Assembly: GCA_029891385.1 (NCBI GenBank)
Contig: CM057231.1
Span: 63,471,103-63,535,102 of the forward strand
Length of the DNA: 64,000 nt
Source of the DNA: Erythroxylum novogranatense
Lineage: Eukaryota > Streptophyta > Magnoliopsida > Malpighiales > Erythroxylaceae
Reading direction: 5' to 3'
The position numbers and the translations under genes are program-made. Positions 45,380 through 54,593 of this stretch are shown piece by piece (position 1 is the first letter of the stretch; every line of letters starts with the position of its first letter). The notes below the pieces were generated by a model. It searched no databases, was not told the DNA's origin, and saw only the letters and a program-made list of their open reading frames with translations.

Positions 45380-45980
45380 CTATTCAATCTGCTTACAGGA
45401 TGGCTCCAAATTGAGTTGAGGGAGCTTAAGGAGCAGTTGGAAGAATTATCGGAGAAGGGGTATGTTGGGCCGAGTTCGTCACCTTGGGAGCACCGGTTAC
45501 ATTTGTCGAAGAAGGATGGGACATAGCGGATGTGTATTGACTATCGGACACTCAACAAGGTGACAATTAAGAACAAGTATCCTCTGCCACAGATAGATGA
45601 TCTGTTTGACCAGCTGCAGGGAGCAAGGGTCTTCTCCAAGATTGATCTCAGGTCAGGCTATCATCAGCACAGAATCAAGGATTCTGATGTAAGCAAGACA
45701 ACCTTCAGTACTCGGTATGGACATTATGAGTTTTTGGTTATGCCATTCGGTTTGACCAATGCTCCAGCTGCTTTCATGGATCTTATGAATAGGGTCTTCA
45801 AGGGTGTATTCAAAAAGTGAAGAAGAACATGAGGAGCATCTCAGGATTGTATTGTAGACACTGAGGGAGAGAGAGCTTTATGCTAAGTTCAGCAAGTGTG
45901 AGTTTTGGCTTCATGAGGTGACATTCCTTGGACATGTGATTTCATAAGATGGTGTACATGTTGATCCGAGGAAAGTTGAA
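45380..45980 (+). pseudogene. pol: Reverse transcriptase, element A (catalytic motif deleted)
   Basis: The RT motifs [20 protein letters not shown] and [10 protein letters not shown] are present. A TAG at 45524-45526 replaces a tryptophan codon. After M-N-R-V-F-K at about 45803 the sequence jumps to V-Y-S-K-S-E-E-E-H. The stretch that should hold the catalytic F-I-D-D is absent and the frame shifts. This copy cannot make an active RT. A further in-frame stop precedes D-G-V near 45945. Confidence 0.9.
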
Positions 45981-45983
45981 GCA

Positions 45984-46722
45984 GTGGTGAACTGGCATAC
46001 ACCTAAGACAGTGACAAATGTGAGGAGTTTTCTAGGTCTAGCAGGTTACTACAGGAGGTTTGTAGAAGGATTCTCCATGATATCTACTCCGATGACTAAG
46101 CTATTAAGGAAGAATCAGAAGTTTATCTGGACTGATGAATGCCAGAAGAGCTTTGAGGAGCTTAAGCACAGATTGACAAGTGCTCCGGTTCTGATTTTGC
46201 CTTCTGGAGATGAGGGCTATATCGTGTATAATGATGCTTCTAGGAAGGGTCTTGGTTGTGTATTGATGCAGGGAGACAGGGTGATAGCTTATGCTTCACG
46301 ACAAGCTGAAGCCATATGAGTTGAATTATCCGACTCATGATTTGGAGTTGGCAGTAGTGATCTTTGCCTTGAAAATTTGGAGGCATTATCTTTATGGGAT
46401 TCAGACGAGGATCTTTACTAATCATAAGAGTCTTAAGTACTTACTGAGCCAGAAGGAACTGAATTTGAGACAGAGAAGGTGGATAGAATTGCTTAAGGAT
46501 TATGATCTGCTGATTGAGTACCATCCAGGCAAGGCAAATGTAATGGCGGATGCTTTGAGCAGGAAGTCTTCTATTGCCCATGTTCGGACATTTTGTCTAC
46601 CTTTATTGGAAGAGATGGCCAAGTTTAAGATAAGCTTGAAGCAGGAGGAACCAAATTGCCTTCTAGCTAACTTCCGAGTAAGGCCGATACTCAGGGAGAA
46701 GGTTAGGGAGTTACAAGCATAA
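45984..46722 (+). pseudogene. pol: RT thumb and RNase H, element A
   Basis: 45984-46319 contains [17 protein letters not shown] and the start of RNase H with V-I-A-Y-A-S-R-Q. A one-base shift near 46300 joins it to 46291-46722, with [10 protein letters not shown], then [11 protein letters not shown] and [13 protein letters not shown] at 46720-46722 is explained by one C-to-T change at a glutamine codon. Confidence 0.9.
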
Positions 46723-46731
46723 GATGCAGAT

Positions 46732-47580
46732 TTGAGCAAGCTTCGAGAGAAAATTCAGAATGGTAAGATTTCTGAAGTCGTAGTGAGGGATGATGGACTC
46801 ATGACAGTGGGGAGCAGGCTTTGCATTCCAGATAGCAAGGAGGTGAAGGATGAGATTTTGGATGAGGCACACAATGCGCCTTATGCCATGCACCCAGGTA
46901 GCACCAGGATGTACAGGGATTTAAGAGAGTATTTCTAGTGGAAGGGCATGAAAAGGGATGTAGTAGAGTATGTAAGTAAGTGTCTAGTGTGTCAGCAAGT
47001 CAAGGCTGAACACCAGGCACCTTCAGGCAAGTTAAGGCCATTATCCATTCCTGAGTGGAAGTGGCAAAGAGTAACCATGGATTTTCTGATGGGTTTGCCC
47101 AAGACCAGTAGGAAGCATGATGCCATATGGGTTATTGTGGATCGGTTAACGAAGTCAGCCCTTTTTCTGGCAATCAAGTAGACTAATTCTTTGCATGTGT
47201 TGGCAAAGAAGTACATTGATGAGATAGTGAGATTACATGGGATTCCAGATGCCATAGTTTCTGATAGAGACCCTCGGTTCACTTCGAGATTTTGGGGAAG
47301 TTTGTAGGAAGCTTTAGGGACTAAGCTGAATTTTAGCACGGCTTTTCACCCTCAGATGGATGGTCAATCAGAGAGGACCATTAGGACACTTGAGGGAATG
47401 TTCAGGGTGTGTGTGATGGATTTCAAAGGAACTTGGGATGAACATTTGCCATTCATCGAATTCTCTTATAATAATTCGTACCATTCGAGCATTCAGATGG
47501 CTCCATATGAGGCTTTGTATGGAAGAAGGTGTAGAACTCAGATATGTTGGGATGAAGAAGGAGAGAGGAAACTGGTATGA
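46732..47580 (+). pseudogene. pol: Integrase, element A
   Basis: One frame runs through the zinc finger (H-P-G-S-T-R-M-Y, then C-L-V-C-Q) and the core. T-M-D-F-L holds the first catalytic aspartate, S-D-R-D-P-R-F the second and D-G-Q-S-E-R the glutamate. In-frame stops are at 46936, 47179, 47305 and 47578, and there is no shift. The stops at 46936 and 47305 are single C:G to T:A changes of W or Q codons. Confidence 0.92.
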
Positions 47581-47586
47581 CCAGAA

Positions 47587-48164
47587 TTGATTCAGATGAC
47601 AGTGGATAAAGTCAATCTGGTTAAGCAGCGGCTTAAGGTAGCTCAAGATAGGATAAAGAGCTACACTGATGCACATCGAAAGGAGATGGAGAATGAAGTC
47701 GGTGAGAAAGTGTTTCTTAGGACGTCTCTTTGGAAAGGAGTAATGAGGTTTGACAAGAAGGGTAAGTTGAGTCCGAGATATATGAGTCCTTATGAAATTC
47801 TTGAGAGGATTGGACCACTAGCCTACAGATTGGCGTTACCCCTGGAATTGTCTTAGATCCATGATGTCTTTCATGTTTCCATACTGAGGAGGTATAGATC
47901 GGATCCTTCTCATATCATTCAGGCTACGGAGGTTCAGTTGAGAGATGATTTGAGTTATGAGGAAATCTCAATGGAAATTTTGGACACCAAGGAAAAGGTC
48001 CTCAAGAACAAGACGGTTCAGCTAGTCAAAGTTCTGTGGAGGAACCATTCGGTGGAAGAGGCCATGTGGGAGCCATTGGAATCCATGAAGGAGAAGTATG
48101 TGCATCTCTTCGAAGACTCAGGTAATAATTTCGAGGATGAAATTTCTTTTAAGAGGGGGAGAAA
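47587..48164 (+). pseudogene. pol: Integrase C-terminus and chromodomain, element A
   Basis: It continues the integrase frame with G-K-L-S-P-R-Y-M-S-P-Y-E-I, a TAG at 47854-47856 where relatives have Q, then D-V-F-H-V-S. The chromodomain-like end has L-V-K-V-L-W-R-N-H-S-V-E-E-A-M-W-E. The chromodomain marks the chromovirus clade. The frame stays open across the polypurine tract and stops only in the LTR at 48216. Confidence 0.9.
48150..48164 (+). promoter_or_regulatory. Polypurine tract of element A
   Basis: AAGAGGGGGAGAAA directly precedes the LTR start TGTTGGG. Confidence 0.85.
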
Positions 48165-48826
48165 TGTTGGGCCCCAGATTTCTTTAATTGATGTTTTCAA
48201 GTATGAATTGTGTTGATTGTATGATTTATTATTTAGTGTGATTGTTTTGGAAGTATTAATGGAAAATTAAGATTAATTTGAGATTATTATGGAATAAGTG
48301 GAAGTGAAAGAGTAAAATTATATGAGGGCATTATAGGAAGACCACTTAGGTTGGAAAGGTTAAGGCTTTACAAGGAGGGGCATTATGGTCCTTATGTTTC
48401 TTTTTAGGCTTAAAGGAAAAGAGTTAGAAAGAAAGAAGAGAAAAGTGAAGGAAGAAAAGAAGAGGAGAGTGTCATTCGTGACTTGAGGAAGAAAAAGAGA
48501 AATAGGGTTTAGCAATCCTTGAAGAATTTGGAAGAAATCAAAGAATCATCAAGTAAGTTAAGCTCTTTTCCTTCTTGTTTGGGTTGGATGAAACCCTAGA
48601 ATAGCTTAGAAAGTGTAGGTTTCGGTTGTGGAGAAATTTATGAAAAAATTGTTAAATCTCTTAGGGTTGATGATCATGTTGTGTTTGTTAATGATTTTGG
48701 GTTAGAATGAGCTTAGAAATGAAGTATAAGACTTGATTTAGGGTTTAGATGTGTTATATTTGAAAGATGGAAGGATTATGGTGGAAGAAAATGGAAAAAT
48801 CATGTTTCGGGAGGATTCTAGCCTCA

Positions 48827-48908
48827 TTCGCCGCGGCGTGCTCATGCCCTCGCCGCGGCAAACTCCAGTTTTCTCGCCGAGGCGAGCTTCTTTCTGCCGT
48901 GGCGAGCG
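48827..48908. repeat. GC-rich palindrome cluster 1, LTR A2
   Basis: ATTCGCCGCGGCGTGC, CCTCGCCGCGGCAAAC, TCTCGCCGAGGCGAGC and CTGCCGTGGCGAGC follow at intervals of about 25 bp. The 5' LTR lacks this cluster because of its deletion. Confidence 0.75.
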
Positions 48909-49917
48909 GCCATTTCTTGCGGCCACATACTTTGGTATTTTGGGAATAATTTTTGATGTAGATGTCCAAATGAGGAGATTTTTGATGCGTTGTAAACTAG
49001 AGACATAGAGATACAAGTTTTGTGAAGAAATTAAGTTCTGAATCAGTCTATAAGAATCTTAAATTTTTTATGGAAGTTAAGCATAGAATTTTTGTTTCAG
49101 CTTTAGTTATAGTTTGAATTGTTAAATCATGACCTTCCGATTTCTACACCAAATTGATTGGAATCTTGGTTATTTGGTTAAGGAAACCAAGTGAGGCAAG
49201 AGGAGCAAGAGGAACAAGAGGAAAGGCATTCCTAAGCAAGTATAAGCAAGGAATTCAAGGTGGGTTCATGTTTATAATAGAGTAAATAAGTTACTCATTG
49301 TTTTGTTCAAATCAAGAAAGATTTAATGCTTTTAATTGCATCATTAATGTTGCTTTATGTGCTATTGTGAATTGATTATATGGTTGCTATATGATTTGCA
49401 TTCATGATTAATGAAAAGGTTTCAAAAAGGGTTTTATCTTTTCAAGAATAAATACTCATGAAATCATGTTTTCCAAAATGTATGAAAAGCAAGTTTACAA
49501 GCAAGCGCCAGTTTGGCCATCAAGTTTACAAGACTTTGAATCATGCATGTTATGTGGGTTTGTGGTAGTCCCTCAAGAACTGTCACGTGCACGTTGACCC
49601 ATGAAAAGGCTTCTTCCGCCTGTCCGCTAGTGGCACGGAGCTCCCCATAAGGACTTCCTCAAGAAACTACGACTACACAGGATCATTTCGATGGAAATGT
49701 GTAGTGTGTCATGAACCCAGACTAACCCAAACCATTATACTATGCTTATGTGTTTATGAATTGTTATCATGTTCGTGCATACATGTTTGAATTCTACTTA
49801 TGAATTTTTTATAAATCAAGCATTTCGAGATGATGATTTTCGCATGCTCAATTGCTATGATTTCAAAGAGTACCATGGCAATGAGTTATTTTTGAATAAT
49901 TTCGCTTATTTCTATAT

Positions 49918-49948
49918 TATAAACGTGTTCCCACGAGCTTTATAGCTC
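49918..49948 (+). promoter_or_regulatory. TATA-like box plus stem-loop, LTR A2
   Basis: TATAAAC at 49918-49924, 10 bp spacer, then GAGCT (49935-49939), loop TTAT and AGCTC (49944-49948), followed by CACCCC. Confidence 0.55.
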
Positions 49949-50344
49949 ACCCCCTTTTACCCTCGCCATTCAGGTGACGAGCAAGAGACCGAGTAAGTCA
50001 AGGGTTATGGCATCACTCCGATTTATTATGTTTGTGTATTTTTCAAGATGTACTTTTGGAAGTGAAGGCTTTAGTTTCATTTCAAGTTTTATTGGTTCAA
50101 GTGTATTTTTTATTTTGACTCTTGAACTCAAAAGTTGTAATTTGGTTTGAAATGTTATTAAAGCTTTGTAAAACTCATCTTTTGGATATTAATGAGATAT
50201 GGATGTTTTTGTTCCAAATCTTTGCATCTAATCATTTAGAAGTTTGTTGAGTGAATATTGTTAAGTTTTGGGATGGGTTGATTTAATAAAATGAGAGAAA
50301 GTTTTAGGTTTGTTCACTGTGGGCTGAAGGAGGTCTTCGTCGCA

Positions 50345-50455
50345 ACAAGGCCGCGTGCTCACTGCGGCGAGTGTTGCTTCGCTCACCGCAGCGAGAACCC
50401 TTTTGCTCGCTTTGGTGTACTTAGCCGAGAGGGTTCGCCGCGGCGACGCCCCCTT
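50345..50455. repeat. GC-rich palindrome cluster 2, LTR A2
   Basis: GCTCACTGCGGCGAGTG, GCTCACCGCAGCGAGA, GCTCGCTTTGGTGTAC and GTTCGCCGCGGCGACG correspond to the cluster at 25495-25640. Confidence 0.7.
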
Positions 50456-50575
50456 ATGCTTCCGAGGGAGTCCTTCCATCTTCTAATTTATATGTTTCAA
50501 CTCCAAGGGCTCCCCTCACTCATCAAGCACCACGCTTTCATGTCCGATGTTGGGCTCCGAAAACGGGGTCCAACA

Positions 50576-51050
50576 CCTGTGCCATATGTCCATTTTAACT
50601 TAGCTTTTTACTATATAAGGAATATGTTGTGACGACAAAAGAGGATGATCAAGACAGAAGAAGACTTAATCATTTTTCTTCATTTTCTCTCAGTTTTTAA
50701 CACCAAAAGAGGCGATCATGGCTGATTCTTAGAGATTGATGGATAAAATTGAGGGCTGACCTTCCTAACACTGGTTTGGTGGTGAAATTGAGGTCGAGAA
50801 GCACATTGAAGCATATATTTGTTGTGTGTCATTTTCGTTTCCTCTTTTCGAATTATTACATTATCTTGTGATTATTGATTCGGTATTGTATAAGAATGAT
50901 TTTGATTCTCTATTAGATTTTTTTTTGTGAAAACCCATTGCTTGAACAATAGTTGCATGGCAACTAACGATATTGAATCGTTAAGGATAACATAATTTAT
51001 GTTAAATATTCGAGTTTGTGTGATTATTACGTAGATTAATTTATTTTTCT
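50576..51050 (+). repeat. Athila-like LTR, second segment
   Basis: It continues the LTR that was cut at 18289; the first five bases repeat the target site. A TATATAAG box at about 50613-50619 could be its core promoter. It is interrupted at 51051 by the SIRE-like element. No gene. Confidence 0.5.
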
Positions 51051-52172
51051 TGTTGGACCAATGGTGGTTGACAAATTAATTCCACTTATGTTTTGATAAT
51101 AATAAAAAGTATGGAATGGTTAAGAAATTGTTTCAGGTATTTTGGGATTGATATTCAATGAAAGAATTGTACAAATCAAGATGGGCAAGTGTTTAATCAT
51201 TGAAGAATCAAGATGGAAGTTTCTATAAGTGAAAGAGGCTTAAATAATGAAGATTATAGAAGATTTGAGTGGATATTACCGTTGAAGCTTACATAAGTCG
51301 ACTAGAACATCATATGTCAACTAATATATGAAGATATGTCAACACAAGTGGACTAACAGATACAAGTCGACTTATCGTGGACCACAGTCGGCTTACACAT
51401 CACAAGTCGACTTATAGAAGAGCGGAGATGCAAGTTTACGTAAAATGTTGTCACAAGTCGACTTATACAACTCGACAAGTCGACTTATACAACTCGACAA
51501 GTCGACTTATACAACTCGACAAGTCGACTTATGGGTACAACACATTAATTCCAACGGTCCAATTAGCTAAAAATGGAAGGGAGATTATTAAGGAACGGTC
51601 ATTTCAATCTAGCAACGGCTAGAATAAGTCCCAACAGCTATATTTCTTCTTATATAAAGGGTGGATGATTGATGAAGAAGTGACACAAGTTTTAGAAGCC
51701 AAAATACTCTTATCTTGCTACAAATTGCTCATCATTGTTCTTACTTTGTTTACATTTGTATTGAGCACTTGTTCTTAGATCTTTATCCTATTTCTTTTAT
51801 AAATTGAGTGACTAGTGGTAGGTCACGTGTGAGGTAACAGTAGCCGAAATCAAGTGGTGTTGGTAGGATTTGTCTTTGGAAGACAAATCATTTGTAAAGG
51901 TAACTTGGCGGAAATCAGCGGGATTATAAGAGTTCACACTGAACTACAAAGTGTGTAATAAAGTGGTTTGCAAAATCCTAAGTGGGAGCTTAGGTAGAGG
52001 GCGTAGAGTCTTAGCACCGAACCTCTATAAAAATAGTGTTTGATCTTCTTCCCTACTCTTTGTATTTAAATTTATTTAAATTACTATTGTGTGAATTAAC
52101 TTATGATTTTATTGTAGAAATTCTCAAAAAGATTTAAAGATCTATTCAACCCCCCCTTCTAGATCGCTAACA
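51051..52172 (+). repeat. 5' LTR of SIRE-like element
   Basis: TGTTGGACC to GCTAACA. It has a TATATAAAG box at 51651-51659 and an array of AAGTCGACTT palindromes at 51364-51530. Confidence 0.93.
51364..51530. repeat. AAGTCGACTT palindrome array, 5' LTR
   Basis: Perfect AAGTCGACTT occurs at 51364, 51404, 51455, 51477, 51499 and 51521. The last four are in exact 22-bp tandem units. Degenerate copies precede them from 51295. Confidence 0.92.
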
Positions 52173-52174
52173 AT

Positions 52175-52186
52175 TGGTATCAGAGC
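52175..52186 (+). promoter_or_regulatory. Primer-binding site of SIRE-like element
   Basis: TGGTATCAGAGC is an exact match to the initiator-Met tRNA complement, two bases after the LTR. Confidence 0.92.
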
Positions 52187-52200
52187 AGAAGTATCCGGGG

Positions 52201-53841
52201 ATGACACACAATAACTTAGCGGAAGAAGGTAATACTAATAATCGCCCTCCTTTATTTAATGGTACTAATTATTCTTCTTGGAAAAATCCTATGAAGTACC
52301 ACATCATTAGCGAGGGAGTAGAATATTGGAAGATAATTATCTTCGGTCCACAACCACCATTAAAAGAAAATGGTGAGTTAAAAACGGAGCTGGAATACGA
52401 TGACAATGACTGGAGGCAAGCCTACATCAACGCTAAAGCGATGAAGCTAATCTATTGTGCTCTCACAGTTGAGGAAAGAAACCGAGTTAACTCGTGTACC
52501 AGCGCCAAAGAAATGTGGGAAAGACTCTGCATTACCCATGAAGGAACCAACCAAGTCCGGGAAACAAAGATCAATATGCTTCTCCATGACTATGAAATGT
52601 TTGTCATGAAGGAAGGTGAGTCTATTTCCATTATGCTTGATCATTTTGCAGAAATCATAAATGAATTAGGCAACCTTGGAAAGCACATGATGGATAGTGA
52701 GAAGGTGAAGAAGATTCTTCGCTCACTACCGAAAGAATGGGACTCACAAGTCACAGCAATTATGGAATCCAAAGATCTCAATCATCTGGAATTCAACGCC
52801 TTGGTGGGATCAGTTATCAACTATGAGATCATTCTCAAATCCGGAGGAGGTAGAGGTAAGTCACAAAAGTCAATTGCTTTAAAAGCTAATACTTCTTCTC
52901 TTGATGAAAGTCATGAAGAAATAGATGAAGAAGAGGATGATGAAGAAATGGCAATGTACGCCAGAAATTTGAGAAAATTCAAGAGACTTCTCAAAAATCG
53001 GAGGAAGGAATTAAATGGTGGAAGAAATGGAGAAAGGAAGAAATTTTCCATGGAAAGAAGATCCAAGGGTTATGACAAAAAGAAAAGCTCATCCTCAAAT
53101 TCAACTCTCCAGAAAAATGACAAAGGGAAAAAGAAAGCTAGCCTTATAGCCACGTGGAGTGATGATGAGGAAGCATTTCAAAGCAATGATGAAAACAACC
53201 TAGCACTTATGGAAAATAGCTTCTTAACAAGTGATGATGAAGATGAGGTACATTTCATTGATCAAGATCTTATAGATTCTTTTAACGCTTTACAAATTGA
53301 TTTTGAAGAAGCTATTGAGATCAATAAAAAATTGAGAAAGAAAATAAGAGAACTAGTTGCTGAAAATAATGCTTTACATGAGACGATTGATGATTTAGAT
53401 TGTCCTAAGGAAGATCATTCTGCATGTCTTGTTGAAAAAGAAAGTCTTACTTGTGAGCTTGATAGACTTAGAAAGGAATTTTCTTATGTAGTTGGAAAAT
53501 TTGTTGGTGGAAATGCAAAGTTTGAAGAGATGTTGTCTTTACAAAGATATTCTATTTCTAAACATGGTTTGGTATATGATCCTTATAATAGAGATTGTTC
53601 TTTAATTTCCAAATTTACCAAGGATGGAAAAGTTGCTCAATGTGCTAGATGCTTGAAAGATGGTCATATAGAAATTGCATGTAAAAGTATTAGGAGATGT
53701 GTTAAGGTTAAGAAAATTTGGGTGGTAAAAGGTACAACACCTTCTAATGTGATTTATATGACTAACCAAAATGGACCCAAGATGGCTTGGGTACCAATGA
53801 GAAGAAAGGATGTTTCAGTTGTAGGTACAAGCAAGGAATGA
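52201..53841 (+). CDS. gag: Intact gag of SIRE-like copia element (546 aa)
   Basis: This encodes the capsid/nucleocapsid protein that would package element RNA in cytoplasmic particles. I chose the ATG at 52201; the upstream TTG of the same frame lies inside the primer site. The N-terminal half has F-N-G-T-N-Y-S-S-W, E-M-W-E-R-L and L-R-S-L-P-K-E-W, the copia gag (UBN2-type) pattern, at residues about 20-200. A charged region follows, rich in E, D and K, then a probable coiled coil (about 360-430). Residues 481-494 form the zinc knuckle C-A-R-C-L-K-D-G-H-I-E-I-A-C (C-x2-C-x4-H-x4-C). It ends with its own TGA right where protease sequence begins. It is the only long undamaged frame in the window. 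Confidence 0.9.
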   Translation: MTHNNLAEEGNTNNRPPLFNGTNYSSWKNPMKYHIISEGVEYWKIIIFGPQPPLKENGELKTELEYDDNDWRQAYINAKAMKLIYCALTVEERNRVNSCTSAKEMWERLCITHEGTNQVRETKINMLLHDYEMFVMKEGESISIMLDHFAEIINELGNLGKHMMDSEKVKKILRSLPKEWDSQVTAIMESKDLNHLEFNALVGSVINYEIILKSGGGRGKSQKSIALKANTSSLDESHEEIDEEEDDEEMAMYARNLRKFKRLLKNRRKELNGGRNGERKKFSMERRSKGYDKKKSSSSNSTLQKNDKGKKKASLIATWSDDEEAFQSNDENNLALMENSFLTSDDEDEVHFIDQDLIDSFNALQIDFEEAIEINKKLRKKIRELVAENNALHETIDDLDCPKEDHSACLVEKESLTCELDRLRKEFSYVVGKFVGGNAKFEEMLSLQRYSISKHGLVYDPYNRDCSLISKFTKDGKVAQCARCLKDGHIEIACKSIRRCVKVKKIWVVKGTTPSNVIYMTNQNGPKMAWVPMRRKDVSVVGTSKE

Positions 53842-53910
53842 AAATCAACCAAGCACATGGTACCTTGATAGCAGATATTCAAGGCATATAAGTGGAGACA
53901 ACAACAAAGA
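53842..53910 (+). pseudogene. Protease start remnant of SIRE-like element
   Basis: Right after gag, in another frame, W-Y-L-D-S-R-Y-S-R-H is encoded. Copia proteases of this group read W-Y-L-D-S-G-C-S-R-H here, so two key residues are changed. The sequence then leaves any coding pattern. This marks the left edge of the pol deletion. Confidence 0.7.
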
Positions 53911-54593
53911 TTCCATCATCATTTACACTTAGGCTGAAATGTGATTGAATTGAGTCTTGGTATATTCTAGTCGACTTATGGATGTCTAAGTCAACTAATT
54001 GGTGAAATGTCTGGTAACAAGTCGACTTATGTCTACATGGATTCTTTAAAACCTATTCTTCTTTTCACTCTCCGTAATGACTATTGTTATGTTATGATAA
54101 TTGCCTTTATTTGTGTTTGCTGTTTTGTTTGTTTATGGACTGCATTTGTGACTATTTTTCATTTTTCATATTGGTTTTTAATTATGACAAAAAGGGGGAG
54201 TAATATTGGAAATTGATAATTGGTATCTTTTAGTCACCGTCATTTGATTGAGGAGGAGTGTGTTTAATTTGAGACTATTTGGGTTTGATGACTTGTTTCT
54301 CTATTTAATGTGATTGCGATATTTCATCTTTTGTTGGTTTGTATTAGTTGTTTTGATTATGACAAAAAGGGGGAGAAAAATGAGAAATTGGATTTTCTTT
54401 AGTTACTTGATTAAGGGGGAGTTCGTTAAAATTTTAATTGATTTTTCAAGGTTATTAAAATTCAATGATTTATATGATTGAGGGGGAGACTTCTAACTAA
54501 AATGACAAGGTAGAAAAACCTTGATCAATGTTTCTTTGTTTTCATTTCTTAAACAATTTCTAAGTATTTTGTCATTATCAAAAAGGGGGAGAT
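53911..54593 (+). other. Non-coding 3' interior of SIRE-like element with repeated polypurine tracts
   Basis: It contains AAAAAGGGGGAG-type tracts near 54188, 54363 and 54582 and shorter AGGGGGAG copies near 54415 and 54481. The last abuts the 3' LTR and is the likely functional one. Two AGTCGACTT motifs (about 53969 and 54019) resemble the LTR palindrome. The 69-codon hydrophobic frame at 54007-54216 has no known domain. Confidence 0.7.

Larger units (their letters stand above)
18290..50575 (+). mobile_element. Tekay/Del chromovirus, element A (with nested insertions)
   Basis: It starts TGTTGGGCCCC and ends GGGGTCCAACA. The target duplication is CCTAT (18285-18289) and CCTGT (50576-50580), one mismatch. 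Its own parts are the 5' LTR (18290-19392, 24692-25691 and 35672-35738), a leader with PBS, a partial pol (44850-48164) and the 3' LTR (48165-50575). A chromodomain at the pol end and LTRs of about 2.4 kb indicate Tekay/Del. Three other elements are inserted in it: solo LTR C, element B and an Angela-like copia. Its gag is missing. Confidence 0.9.
48165..50575 (+). repeat. 3' LTR of element A
   Basis: 2411 bp without insertions. It shows the original uninterrupted sequence at both insertion points of the 5' LTR. It has two GC-rich palindrome clusters (48827-48908 and 50345-50455) and the TATA-like box with stem-loop (49918-49948). Its short open frames are not genes. Confidence 0.93.

Noticed and set aside
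48738..49016. Four overlapping frames around 48.8 kb
   Set aside because: They are created by the GC-rich palindrome cluster in LTR A2, which lacks stops. There is no evidence of coding.
52174..52200. TTG start for the SIRE-like gag
   Set aside because: It overlaps the primer-binding site. The ATG at 52201 is in frame and fits the family.
54007..54216. Hydrophobic 69-codon frame, possible env-like protein
   Set aside because: It is too short, has no signal or domain pattern and lies in non-coding sequence between purine tracts.
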